Assembly: GCA_026936325.1 (NCBI GenBank)
Contig: JAPTHN010000044.1
Span: 248,001 to 312,000, forward strand
Origin: Platynereis dumerilii
Lineage: Eukaryota > Annelida > Polychaeta > Phyllodocida > Nereididae
Reading direction: 5' to 3'
Length of the DNA stretch: 64,000 nt
A program made the translations under genes and the position numbers. Below, piece by piece: positions 1 through 11,520 of the stretch (position 1 is its first letter; every line of letters starts with the position of its first letter). Below the pieces are notes generated by a model. The model was not told the DNA's origin and ran no database searches. It saw only the letters and a program-made list of their open reading frames with translations.

Positions 1-871
1 CTCTCGCCCCAAACCCACATATTTTAATTTGACATCTATATTTTGAGTTAAAACACAAAAAACATGTCCAAATCGTATTTATGTGATAGTCATAAATTGA
101 AGCAAGGCAGATATCCATTATACTTTTAAAAATTTCCAAAGTTATTTCTGACAACCCGTTTCAAAGAATTAGTCAAAGTTAGAAAAACCATGCACATTAT
201 TTTATTTCTTTAATTTCTACTATCTTTTGGTGCTGTTTGCCCTGAAAATTTTTGCCGTCACCTAAAACACCTCTAGCTTCAATCCTATCAATAGATAAAC
301 ACACCAAAAATGTAAGTTTGGATATAACCCTGGGGGGGGGGGCTCTCACCTAACCCGGGCTTCTTGCCCCGACCTACTCTATGCTAATGTACGGCAATGG
401 AATGATTTGTCTAGGGTAGATTCTCTGGGTGTCATTCACATGACATTCCAATAAACAATGATATCGATGTCTTAAAAGGGTTGTTGTGTGGAGAGTGATA
501 TTGGCGTGCAACCGTGCACTTAAATATTCTGCTCCAAAATGTGTGAGATTGTGAAAAGGTCATCAAAACTTGTTCAGGAGGAGTTAAACATTATATATGA
601 TGTATATACATTAGTTCATTCAATGAATACAGGCAATGACTCACGAACATGACATTGTCCTATTTCGATGAATGACAGTTTTATCACAGTTTTCCATATA
701 TACATGTATTAAAACAAAATCATTTGTTTGCTCAATATAAATTGCTTTTATTAATTCAAAAACCTTGTGTTCGTTAGACTGTTTCTTCTTAATGTTCATG
801 GGATTTTTTTTTCTTCCCACTGAAACAATTAAGCTTTTTAAGGCTTAAAAATGGATAAGTGCATTAGTCGT
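1..871. other. Gene-free AT-rich stretch
   Basis: No convincing reading frame or RNA gene is visible. It contains a long G run near 340-350 and a 23-nt string (409-431) that recurs identically at 25,020-25,042, which suggests a shared repeat edge. Otherwise unremarkable. Confidence 0.6.
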
Positions 872-1562
872 GAACCTTGATAGTGACATACGCAATGCTC
901 ATGTACTAAAAATCATCCATAACGGAATAACAAAATTCTCTTTGAGAGAATCATACATCAGCAATTATTTGATCACTTTAGTAATAATAATCTGTTCTAT
1001 GATAATCAATACGGCTTTAGGGTGTATCACTCAACAGCAATGGCAGCATTAGAACTTGCTGACAGAATAACATGTGCAATGGATAACAAGCAAATCTCAC
1101 TAAAGTATATTTCTTGATCTCTCAAAGGCCTTTGACACGCTGGACCATTCCATACTCATAGAGAAATTAAAGAATTATGGAATAAAGGGGAATGCACTTA
1201 AACTTTTTCAAACATACCTGTCAGAAAGTCCACAAATTGTTAGTTATAACTGTGTAACATCTGAGGAATTGATTATTAAAAGTGTTGTCCTACAAGGTTC
1301 AATTTTGGGGCCCCTGCTCTTTATTATATACTTAAATGACTAATCCGCTGCATGTTCTCTCTTTCATCCAATAATATTGATTGATTGATTGATTGATAAT
1401 TTATTTCACTTTAGAACTGTTATCACTGCCCTGGAATCTTCCTTGAATCATCAACAGAATTTAATAACAGATATAAATACTGAATTAGAAAAGGTAAACA
1501 TTTGGTTTAAAGTAAATAAACTGTCTTTAAATGGGGATAAAACAAACATTTTAGGACTTGGA
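872..1562 (+). pseudogene. LINE reverse-transcriptase fragment, degraded
   Basis: Translation in shifting frames gives recognisable RT blocks in the right order: an NQYGFR..HST block (about 1,005-1,050), a block with FDTLDH (about 1,120-1,150), a QGSILGPLLFIIYLND block (about 1,296-1,340) and an INTELEKVNIWFKVNKLSLN block (about 1,475-1,530). All match the RT of the LINE at 20,306-23,397, including the Asp of the first catalytic motif. The piece has several stops and frameshifts and lacks endonuclease, ORF1 and 3' end. Where the YADD motif should lie (about 1,378-1,400) there is a short TGAT repeat instead. It ends abruptly against an oppositely oriented SINE. A dead copy of a CR1/L2-like element, clearly older than the 17-24 kb copy. 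Confidence 0.85.
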
Positions 1563-1564
1563 TC

Positions 1565-1745
1565 AAGTTGAATGTCCAGAGGCTTCAAGTTGCCCAGTAT
1601 AGAATACTAAATACATCTCACTGCCATTTTCTACCCCTTTGGCTAGGACTAAAGGAACTAAAGTGTTTTCCAGAGGTGCGATTCGAACCCGCACTGTCAG
1701 AGACAGACTCAGCCAGTTGAAGCACGTAAAAGCACCTTTAACTGT
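1565..1745 (-). mobile_element. tRNA-derived SINE (family S1), minus strand
   Basis: Read on the minus strand, a tRNA-like head carries an A-box-like TGGCTGAGTC and a good B box, GGTTCGAATCGC (plus-strand positions about 1,679-1,693). A body with ACTTTAGT..AGTCCTAGCC follows, then GTATTCTATACTGGGCAAC near the 3' end. The same body recurs in plus orientation at 4,895-5,080, so two copies define one family. RNA polymerase III promoters of this kind are typical of SINEs. There is no intact cloverleaf, so it is not a functional tRNA gene. Confidence 0.7.
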
Positions 1746-2404
1746 TAATGCACTAGGGAACACATGTATCAATGTGGGGGGGGGGGAGCGCACCCAAAAG
1801 AGCACAGGCCCTACCCCCCCCCCCTTTGTACCATGTCCGTATGTAGTTATATCCCAAAGTTTTGAGGAAATTATAATATACTTATGAGACGTTCTCAATC
1901 ATGTGAGAACCAGAGTTATAATCCCACTGGGGACGTTATTTTCCTCCAATATCAGATTGTTTCTCATTGGTTGGCTTAGTTCTGGAATATTTTTTAAAAT
2001 ATTGCATAGCCCTTCAATCTCAATTTTTCATCTTAAAGGTAACCTAAGATTTTTTTTATTGGTACACAATGTTGATTGTATTTTGATACCGGTGTCACAC
2101 AAAATGAAAAATTTGATTACAATCTGAATTCCTATCCCTATTGGGTTTTTTTGACTTATTCTGATGTAAGGTGCTCAATGATGTTTGATACCAGTGTCAT
2201 ACACATAATATGTCTTACAATACTAAGTCTTGATAAAAGTTTTTCATATGATGCAACGTCAAAATCAATTTATTTCCTGTTTTTTAATTCTTATCACTAT
2301 TTTTTTGACCTTAGCGAAAAGTTCCCAAATGATGAGTCACTGATACAAGTCATAGGACTGTCTTTCTGAATCAGTAAAGATGTCTTTCATTAAGTGCAGT
2401 CTCA
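1746..2404. other. Gene-free stretch
   Basis: Contains G and C runs (about 1,777-1,822) and T-rich sequence. Small open frames here overlap on both strands and have no protein-like composition. No feature supported. Confidence 0.5.
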
Positions 2405-2480
2405 CCTTGAGGTGCTCATTGGTAGTGCACCAGGCTACTGACCTTGAGAGGTACCTGGGTTTGACTCCTGCTTTGGCCGA
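2405..2480 (+). mobile_element. tRNA-derived SINE head or tRNA pseudogene
   Basis: A box-like TGCTCATTGGTAGTGCACC (2,413-2,431) and B box-like GGGTTTGACTCCTGC (2,457-2,471) lie at tRNA-like spacing, with a short anticodon-arm-like stretch between them. Stems are poorly paired, so a functional tRNA is unlikely. The body differs from the S1 family at 1,565 and 4,895, so it may be another SINE family or an isolated tRNA relic. Confidence 0.5.
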
Positions 2481-4894
2481 CTGATGACAGATGGATGCAA
2501 CTATGTATACATTACAGTGAAGTATGCTTATGCAGCAATGGTTAGAAACAAGCATTTTTGAAATAGCAAGGCATCGCTCAATTTTAGGAAAAATATATAC
2601 AATATCACCAGCATGGGAATTACGTATGGGAAAAATTTTTGTTTGCACAAGGTAGAGCATCTCATTGCCAAATACCAGTGCTATTGGCAACAAGACCAAA
2701 GTTGCATAGATCTATGTTTTATTTCTATGCATGTTGACATGGGTAATGCAATGTTTCCATATCCATTGTACAGTGTCAACATCATTGCACCAAATCTATG
2801 GTGATTTCTGATACCCATTTGTGCCACAGGGCTGGTTCCATACATGGCAAGCAGCTTGGAAGATGGCATACAATGACTGTTTACCCAGAGTGATTGCATA
2901 GTAGTGGAGATTATATATATCTGTAATTTCTAATTATGGTGATGAGATCCTGCAAGTAACAGTTAGGTGTGAGAAGTTATTACATATACAGTGCATGGTA
3001 CCTTCATTGGAATAGCCCATGTTGTAAGACCGACTTGCCTCATGCGACTGCCTTCCTCCTACACTAAATAGTATTTTTAGTGCACTTTGAACCCATGAGA
3101 GACTGCTTAATGACAGCAGAAATATTGCGGTATAATGTACACATACTATTCCTGTGGAAGGGGGTCCCTAAATCAGCTGCAACAGTTTCAAAAAATGTGT
3201 ACAATATATTTATATTAAATTAAACAATAGTGTGGTTTTTCTTTACTATATCATATCTCCTTTCAACAAAAGTGAAGACATTAAATTGGACAATCTAAGT
3301 ATCGATTCTTTTCCAAAATGCTTCATATGAAATTCTAATGAACAATTCACATTGCATATGTGGTGTGCTTCAATGTCACAATGCTTTCCTAATTATTTCC
3401 ATCTCCTATTGGCTGTCAGAACAGAAACACCAGAAAGCAACATTTCTTGGAAGTTGTTTTATTTTGTAAGCTGTCTGTCTCGACATTTCTGGGATTAGAT
3501 AACTTCCATTCGATTTCAGAGGTGACAGCGTGTAGGGGATAGCGGGGCACATAGAGACATATTTATTTATTTTCAACTGTATCAAAATGTTAGTTGTTTA
3601 TATTGAAGCCAGTTCAGGCACACATTATACGTCCTAAAGTTGGGCATACTGTCCAACAGTTACAAACTCTTAAGTGTTCATAGTTACATTGTGTGCATGC
3701 CAGTCATTCTCCTCGCTATGCCCACTGTGATATGGGGAGCAGGGCAGTGCTACTACAACTGTAGACATTCTAGACCTGTTGAATTGTTCTGTCTATTGAT
3801 GCCATGCACCTCTTAAGTTCTAATCACAATTCCTCTTTGACACTTCCCTGTTTATAAAGCTTACTAAAATCAAAGGTTCTTGACAGATATTTCCTTTCTG
3901 ATCAGGTAATGTGTAGTTTGAATCACCTTTGTAATATTCCAATATGCTCTGAGGGCATGACAGAAAGTCACTTGGCAAAATGATTTATTTTTCCAGCCTA
4001 AAAACCAAAATGTTGTACTCAATTCTGAGGTACCTGTCCAGATATTGGAAATCTTCCAATAACCTAATTATTGAACAACATAAAATAGGGTACCACTTGG
4101 ACATATTGGGATTTGTCTAACTTATTATTTAAACAAGTTGTTTCACTTCCACCGGACAGCATGTCAGCAAGATTAGTAGTCGTGCCTTGATGTTAGTTCT
4201 AGGGCACCTGATGGCAACATCATTATAATGGATGTGATCGGATGTGGATTGACACCTGTTTTTTTAATTTATACGGAGAAAAATTACCATTAAACTTTAT
4301 TCTGCTTTTATATTTGCAGGCACTTCATGAAGCAATTCCCTGGAAACTCTCGTTTATTGTGACTGGTGGGTTTTTTTTCTTTTTCAGTAACCTATATAGA
4401 TTCAATTTCATGAAAAAGTAAGATAGATACGAATTTAAGCCTTAAAAAAGAACAGTTATCATGACGCTTTTATGATGTGAAAAACGTCTATATTTTATGT
4501 GAATTGTTTAAAGCATTAAACTATTCTGTAATTATATTGATTATTGGCAACATGCGTTATATGCATTGTATTAAAACGGCCCTATGCAATTTTTGGCATA
4601 ATTCCAATGAATCAATGATCGACTATTAGTTATTAAGTCGTACTTAAATGACAGGGTTCTTTTAAATTAAACAGAACAAAATAAATATACAATATACAAA
4701 CATTTGCTACAGCGGTTTCGTTATGTTTGGGGAAAGCGAGGACAGTTTTCAATCCATCCCAGGATTTTAATTCTGTCCATAGCCGGTGACATTAACCTGA
4801 AATGTTCTATGCTGGGGCAAATAAAATACCCCATCAATGGAATGGGGTTGTCTTGATGTAGACTCACTGCTTTATCATCTCATATTTATGACTG
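2481..4894. other. Gene-free stretch with SINE-tail debris
   Basis: No gene recognised. At about 4,795-4,850 there is an extra fragment resembling the SINE tail (TTCTATGCTGGGGCAA), just upstream of the fuller SINE copy. The rest is AT-rich DNA without long open frames. Confidence 0.5.
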
Positions 4895-5080
4895 CCCATG
4901 GCCTAATACATGTAGTCAAGACTGCTTGTCCACTGGCTTTGAGGGCGTGGGTTCAAATCTCACCCCGGGAACTCACTTTAGTCCGAGCCCATGGGACTTT
5001 AAATGGAGGCGGGTTGTATCCAGTATTCTATACTGGGGCAACTGAAAGACCCTGGGCATCCCTGAATTAATAGGGTATGT
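4895..5080 (+). mobile_element. tRNA-derived SINE (family S1), plus strand
   Basis: B box GGTTCAAATCTCACC begins at 4,949, and an A-box-like TGGCCTAATAC lies about 45 nt upstream. The body matches the minus-strand copy at 1,565-1,745 (CACTTTAGTCCGAGCCC, then GTATTCTATACTGGGGCAAC near 5,021-5,042). Divergence between the copies points to an old family. Confidence 0.7.
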
Positions 5081-5162
5081 TCCAGACTCACAGTCTTCTC
5101 ATCTCATCATCATACGGCGATCTTCTGCCTCAATATAGCCCACTAAGGTACTGCAGAGGAGT

Positions 5163-5345
5163 GACAATGACATTGACAATGACAATGACAAATATTTATT
5201 TATAGTCGGACTTAATACATAGGTAACATTAGCTTGTGAGCAATTGGCCGACTAGACGGCAACAAGTTTTAACACATAACATTAACACATAAAATACACA
5301 TGACATATTGATGTACAGTAAATTAAAATCAAAATTGTCCATGAA
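5163..5345 (-). mobile_element. LINE 3' end fragment, minus strand
   Basis: On the minus strand the sequence reads through a short 3' UTR ending in GACTATAAATAAATATTTG and then a hexamer-like tail of CATTGT units (plus strand 5,163-5,191, ACAATG). Short tandem tails instead of poly(A) are characteristic of CR1/L2-type LINEs and are seen at other LINE ends in this window. No coding part is retained. Confidence 0.5.
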
Positions 5346-5774
5346 TGGAGTAAAACACAAACAAACAAACAAAACAAACATTATTATGACTGCTGCGTCT
5401 GCTGTGACTGCCTAGCTGCTACTATAATAAACATACAGCCGAAGTAAAAAAGGACTGATTAAAGTAAAACTTCAGTGACAGAGGAGCTTGACTATTTCAT
5501 ACGTTTTTTTTTTATTTCATTGGTTTATGACAGCTTAAGGGACCCTTTGATTGGCTATGAAATATCTACGTCATGCTAGGGCATATAGCCATGAACATGT
5601 CACCTCTCAACCAATAGCAATACACATTTCTGCACACATCATTTCGAAGGCAAAACAGTCCTTTTGACTTCGGCTGTAATGACAAAGTATTGTATCATCA
5701 AATGCAAGCAAAATTCATGTAATAATAACTTTTCTCTTTTGCCTGCTGGAATACTGATGAGAAAAGAATTTGTT
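5346..5774. other. Gene-free stretch with inverted CCAAT boxes
   Basis: Around 5,505-5,660 the sequence has GATTGGCTATG, a CACGTCA-like half site and AACCAATAGC within an inverted arrangement, resembling other palindromic modules in this window. No coding sequence recognised. Confidence 0.4.
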
Positions 5775-5775
5775 G

Positions 5776-6744
5776 TTATTACAGATTTCGTATAAGTGTG
5801 CCATGTTCCATGTGAATATATGCCCAGATGATGTCAGTATTGCAATACTGACATCAGTATTGGCACTCCAAGCTTGAGTGTTGATTCCAACTGCTACCAA
5901 CAAGTCAGGTTTATGGGCTGTCTAAGTGTGAATGACAATTGATTAATCTGCATTCATTGGTACGGTTGTTTGATTCAGTTGGAGCAGTTGAAACTGATAT
6001 GTTTGAGCCACTTGCTTGATCCATCATGGACATTCATGGTGTCCTGTTGTGAAATTTCTCATTGAGGGCAGCACTTTGTGGCTTTTCAGCCTTTTAGGTG
6101 AGATCTGCGCCAAAGAAACTGTTCAGAATTGATGACGGGAATGGGGATGATGGGGAGATTTTTCGGAAGTGAACGTGGCTCTGTTGCATGGGCATACCAG
6201 AGGACGAGAAATGGGGGGAGGGGGGTAGTTGCTCCCCAAAAATTTGGGTAAAGGCCAGACAAGGAGGCTAAAAATTTGATCATCAAATAAACATTATTGG
6301 AAATCAGTGATAAGGATGCCCCAAAGCAAAAATCCCCTCCCCTTAGGTCTTAAATTCTGAATTGATCCTGAGTATATTATTTTTGCCAAGACGGAGCAGC
6401 ACATGATAACCTCTCAGACCAACAAATGAATGTGAGAGTGAATGAATTTGTTTTGTTGTAAAAGTGCTAAAACTGATAGCAGTTATACACAAAATCCATG
6501 CATTATATATAGCAGGATATTGTAACTTTTGGATTTATTCAAAACATCAAACTGAATAATCAATGCTGAGCAACAATCTAACAGCTTATGTGTGAATTTG
6601 TAATGGTGTGATCAGTATGGGTTCCAAGTGACACAGCTGAAACTGCAAATATACCAACTGTGAAATCATTATGCTGATACTGACATCACAAGAGCACTGT
6701 GGCAGTTGAAAAGAACATGGCACACTTATACGAAATCTGTAATA
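5776..6744. mobile_element. MITE-like element M1, copy 1
   Basis: Ends are inverted repeats of about 30 bp beginning TTATTACAGATTTCGTATAA, and the internal sequence matches an oppositely oriented copy at 53,856-54,804 along its whole length. That pairing defines the boundaries. A perfect 26-bp palindrome (GATGTCAGTATTG and its complement) sits near 5,829-5,854. It has no transposase frame, so it is non-autonomous. The superfamily is not clear: copy 2 has TTG on both sides, this copy does not. Confidence 0.8.
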
Positions 6745-7545
6745 ACAGGTTCCACGAAGCAAACTTGAAGAGATAGTGGCATTTTTGCTTGAGGCAATAT
6801 CAACCCCTAGCAACAAATGACACAAGTTACAAAAGCAGACTATCCTCTAATAAACCCTTTGGCAGTTGTGTTAGTCTTTGTGATCTGGATGTTTAGTGCT
6901 CTTAGGCTTTCAAAAACAATAAGCTGTTCAGAAGCCTGATATCAAAATTTACAATTCAACCATGAATCGTGTAAAGTTGCAATTGCTCTAGTGATATCTT
7001 TTTGGTTTGATCCCAATCAATCTTCAATGAAGTCTATATGTACTTGGGTAGCTTTCTTGTTTATATCATGTATGGAAATTTGTGGCAACGTAAGTTAGAA
7101 ACAGTGAAAAATTGCATTGTCATAAATATTTATTTATGCAAAATTATTTCCAGAGACTGCGGACCATTTTGATGCAATTCGATGTAAAGAACTAGGCTTT
7201 CGTCTGTTGCATGTGTTGGTGCAGAACGATTAGTTCTAATGATTTTCAATTTAATTTGCAGTCACTGAAGTGCATGATATATCCACTATCCAGAGGAAGG
7301 AATCGATATTCCTATGTGTTAAATAAGTTGAAGTGAGTTGGAAATTCTTTGGAATCATACATGTGTATCTATTAATATAAGTATGATTTGCTTGTAAACA
7401 ATCATTAAACCTCACTGTGAGAGCTAGGTGATTGGCTCCATAGCACATTCACTGTGGCCCTGGGAGCAGTGGATGGGGGTACAAACTCGGGTCTAGCCAT
7501 ATCCATTGCTTAACCCATCATGTTCTAACTTTGGGATGAGCTGTG
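6745..7545. other. Gene-free stretch
   Basis: No coding sequence or RNA gene recognised. A B-box-like string near 7,480 lacks an A-box partner and is not called. Confidence 0.5.
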
Positions 7546-7757
7546 CACTGCAAAATTTGAAATTTTGAGTCAGCTCAAATGATTGAGTGAGATGGTTGCA
7601 CAATTTGTATGAGCTGACATAGCTTGTTGTTTTGAGTTATGATAATCATTCTGTTGAACATTATAACTTACAAACAACAAGCTATGTTGGCTCAAAGGAA
7701 TTGTACAACAATCTCACTCAATTATTTAAGCTAACTGAAAATTAAAATTTTATAGTG
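7546..7757. mobile_element. Palindromic MITE, 212 bp
   Basis: The two halves are inverted copies: arms run from about 7,546 to 7,640 and 7,662 to 7,757, including AACAAGCTATGTTGGCTCA against its complement. Termini CACTGCAAAATTT and CACTATAAAATTT resemble the CACTA-type end consensus, though a clean target duplication is not visible. A fold-back MITE; superfamily assignment is tentative. Confidence 0.7.
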
Positions 7758-7833
7758 TGGGGTCTAATCTAGGTATTGGAAAAATGCTAAGCTTCCTCAA
7801 CAAAACTATTGAATAAATGATAGTGTGGTCTGA

Positions 7834-8370
7834 TAGAGTTTCCAATGAGAGCGAGAGTTCTCGAGAAGTCTCGACATCAGCAATGACTCAGCATTTTCTC
7901 ATCTCGCCGAGCGAGTCTCGAGAATTGAAATGTTGATCATTGTTTAACATGGTGTTCATGTGTTTAATGTTTATAACAGTTACAAACCATTAGGATGTTG
8001 TTTTGTTTTGCTTGATATTATTGTTATTGTGTAATTGCTCCATTGTTCAATTTAAATATCTGTTGATGATAATCCCCATTGTATACCTGATAAATGCTGA
8101 AGTTGAACTTGCACCAATGTTTTAAAATTGTATAATATCTGGATGTTTAGCTGTGATTTATAGGAAACAAAACACACAGATTAACATTAAAACTATAAAG
8201 GATATCATAAAAGCCAAAAAATGTGATCCATTGCAAGATTAAATCTCTCTTGTTTTATCATTGTGCCAATGGCAGGACAGTGTCCTAGATTTCTCGAGAA
8301 ATTCTTGATTCTCGTGCACTAGACCATGTCATTCTCAAGAGGTGTCGACCGAGACTCATTGGAAACACTA
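7834..8370. mobile_element. Short terminal-inverted-repeat element
   Basis: Left end TAGAGTTTCCAATGAG and right end CTCATTGGAAACACTA are inverted repeats, followed inward by CTCGAG-rich inverted sequence (about 7,852-7,925 and 8,283-8,350). Both ends are flanked by TA, consistent with a TA target duplication as in Tc1/mariner-like MITEs. No transposase frame. Confidence 0.65.
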
Positions 8371-9217
8371 AGTGTGGATCAACAATTGAAAACCTATCAC
8401 ACCACAACCTGTAGAGCAAAACTCTCTTGCTTCTGCCATTTTTATTTTTTGGGGATTAGACTTCATCCAATGACTTGTCATACGAACTGCACTGTTATAC
8501 ATCCTGTATATGAAAAAAGTAACTTACGAGTATACCACTGTAAAACACATTTAATGGACCATAACAGTAGTGACGTATGTCACATATCTGAAAAAAGTCT
8601 CAGAAAACATTGTTTGATTTATCGTCGCGATAAGTACAATGTAATAGATTAGATAATCCCCCTTTGGCAATAAAACATAGTAGCATATTCAGCAGCTTAC
8701 ACTGAGTCAGTAGTTTTATTTTCAAAAGTATCTATATTAGAGGAAACAAAGCACCCAACAAGGTAGACGTTTGTGAAATAAGACAAATTATCTGGTGAAA
8801 TCTTGATTGAATATTTTATTTTCGGGATGTAATACAGCACTGGTATCATCAATGTTCTTTTGTACATCAAGTTTATTTATTTTTTAAGTTTTTTGTTTTT
8901 TCAGGAATCAGAAGAAAGCCTAGCACATGTTAGTAATGAATGAAAGTGTCTCAATTTCTTATTTGATTTTTAAAAATGTTGGTTTTGAATTGTTTCTAGT
9001 TCAAAAGAAATTTGGGTCGCACAATAATTTGCAAGGTTAGAGCATGGATAGCCATAAATTTGCTAATTGTGCTGCACACAGCCAGATCAATGGCAGTGAT
9101 GTGTTTTGCACTACATATTTAATTAATTAAAGAGATGGCTGTAAAAATAATAGAATTATTGTTGAAATGATGGTTTTTCATTTATAATTTTAATGTGAAA
9201 TGATGCATACATAATGA
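8371..9217. other. Gene-free stretch
   Basis: AT-rich with no coding features. A 108-codon open frame beginning inside the preceding element has no recognisable domain and is not called. Confidence 0.5.
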
Positions 9218-9515
9218 TTGTGCATGCACCCGTTTTTAAAAAAAACACCTGTTACTGAACTCCGTCGCAGGCAGGCACATGTTAGTTTGAAGCTCATGGA
9301 TTCTTTTACGGGTGGGCAATTGGATGGATGGATGAATGAGGCGTTCCGGACCAATATTAATGTACTAGGTAGGCCAATTAGGACAGCGAGAAATATTGGG
9401 CATGGGTGATTAAAACTGCCGCAAACGTAAGCCAAAGTAAATCGACCAGAGCAAGAACTGACATCTGGACGCAGTAATTGGCAGTCTAATGTGCTGAGCT
9501 AACCCTCCCACCTTA
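9218..9515 (-). mobile_element. tRNA-derived SINE (family S2), minus strand
   Basis: Minus-strand reading begins with GGAGGGTTAGCTCAGCACAT, an A-box-like start (plus 9,487-9,510), then a B-box-like CAGTTCTTGCTC (plus about 9,449-9,462). A body of about 200 nt follows, ending near 9,218 in an A/T-rich tail (plus-strand T and A runs near 9,233-9,246). Head sequence differs from family S1. Degenerate boxes make this a moderate call. Confidence 0.55.
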
Positions 9516-10439
9516 CATGCATGGTGGAAGATTTCCTATTGATGCTTGTTTGGATCAATCTCTTCCACATTACTGCTAGGATTTAGAAGGAAAGAAAACT
9601 ATGACTATAATGGCCGACTGCTGGTGTGAGGGTAAAATTGTGTCTATAAATAAAATGAATTGTTTCTGTACATACATGTAAAACTATACTTGTATTATGC
9701 ATCATGTATGATTTATGTATATTTAGAAAATAAAGATTTGTCTATGTCGAGTTGTTTTGAACACATCTATAGTTTGGACTATTGAAAATAGCAGCCTGTT
9801 TATTTGACCATACTACATAGAGTAACGTTCATTGCTTCATTTGATATTCTGAAAAAGGCCAGACTAGAGAAATTATATCGTCTTGCTGGGTGAATTTATT
9901 TATGTCACAACACTAAACAGGATAAGAAGGGCTGCTCTGAAACAAATACACACAATGGAAGAAAAAGAAATAAAAAGGACTTGTTCAAATTATCTCCGTG
10001 TATCAATATCCCTTAACCGATGATTGCGAGCTCTAAAATGAATATTGAAAAAATTCTGTTTTAAAAAAATTGAAACAAAGGTATAACTTTATTTTACTCA
10101 CATATCTTACAGCAGTTACCATAATGAATAAAAAAATTGCCATAATGCCATTTTACGGTCGAAAAAATTGTTCTTATGTCAAGGATCGTTGTTTAAATGA
10201 TAACTTCTGTAAAAAGAATGCAGCTGGTCTTTCAGTGTAGGACTGTAGGTTTGCATTAATTGGAAAAAATACAATTTTTCGGTAAAATTAAAAAGTACTT
10301 GTCTCTAGTCCCGACATTGAATGAGTAAAAATGGTATCGCAAAGGATTACTGCTTATACACAGCATCGTGGTCTTCTGAACATGTTTGCTTTGAGATAAA
10401 AAAATAAAAAAAACTCCTTCAAGCCTTTTTTTCTTTATA
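9516..10439. other. Gene-free stretch
   Basis: AT-rich, with several AATAAA strings but no upstream gene to go with them. No feature supported. Confidence 0.5.
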
Positions 10440-10933
10440 TTGATATTTGTTTTCTATTTTAGAACTTATGTGGAATTTCATCCATGTTTTAATGAGCTGG
10501 TGTGGGATGCTGATTGATCCCGGTGTCATATGGCAAATTTGAATACAACTTATGTTACATATGAAATACAAGAGAAAAGATTAAAGAAAATGTCTGGTAC
10601 ATTACAAAGTTTTGAGATCACCAAACCTGTCTTGGCAAAACAGGAAGATCAATCTTCGGTGTGATTCAAACTGAGGATTCTCAGGCAGTTCAGTTCAATA
10701 GTCTACATTCTCAAGTTTTATAGCACAAACTTAATTCGAGGCATATTTCAAAACACATTAATTTTCACTCCCATTTACAATATGCAACATTGACCAAGTA
10801 AAGTTGGAGAACTGACCTACTTCGTTGTTAAATCAGGGGTGTCATAACATAAGCATGCTTGTAGAGGCATGTCAATGAAAGTTGTCCTGCAAAAGACCCA
10901 TGTGGCCAATATCACCCTTCTTTATGGCCCTAA
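10440..10933 (+). repeat. Dispersed repeat family R, left part of an interrupted copy
   Basis: Blocks here (for example ATATGAAATACAAGAGAAA and AAAGACCCATGTGGCCAATA) align with 48,740-48,800, 49,310-49,330 and 14,595-14,620. The copy resumes after element A at about 13,068 with GCCAATATTTGCAAATCAGG, showing A inserted into it. Family R has no coding sequence I recognise. Confidence 0.6.
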
Positions 10934-11139
10934 CCCTCCTGAGCACCAACGTAAATCAAACCTTTCACTACGTAATTATTTAGGTTAGAATCAAACGTTG
11001 GGCCAAACAACGTATCACAAAGGTAGGGCAAATGTAATTTCCAAACGTTGCACTCAGATGGAAAACCAAACGTAGGTCGCGACGTTAGTAAGAGGTTGGC
11101 AGATAGTTTGTTTTATAGTTTGGCCTAACGTTAGAGTCA

Positions 11140-11520
11140 CACGGAAGTCATACCTTTGGTTGAGAGGCTGGAAGAACGTTTGGTTGTAACGTTTGGCTAA
11201 ACGTGTCAGTCATACGTAAGTCATACCTTTGGTTGACAGGTTTGAAGAACATATGACTATTACGTATGACCATACCTATGATTCAAAGGTTTGTCGAACA
11301 TTGATTTGAGAGGTTTATAAAACCTTAGACTATTACGTAAGTCATACCTTTGGTTGAGAGGTTTGAAGAACGTTTGACTGTTACGTATGACCATACCTTT
11401 GATTCATAGGTTTGTTGAACATTCATCTGAGAGGTTTTAGCAACCTTGGACTATTACGTATGACCATACCTTTGATTCATAGGTTTATCAAAGGTATGGT
11501 CACACGTTTGGTCATACGAA
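11140..11520. repeat. Subterminal tandem repeats of element A
   Basis: Two alternating motifs, ACGTAAGTCATACCTTTGG and ACGTATGACCATACCTTTGA, recur with a spacing of about 119 bp and smaller steps. Each copy carries a TACGTA-type core. Element B has the counterpart array at 46,255-46,600, with 73- and 121-bp steps. Confidence 0.7.

Noticed and set aside
7470-7530. Possible tRNA B box near 7,480
   Set aside because: No A box at the right distance and no SINE body shared with another copy.
8326-8652. 108-codon open frame
   Set aside because: Starts within the end of a terminal-inverted-repeat element, has no known domain and no conserved partner.
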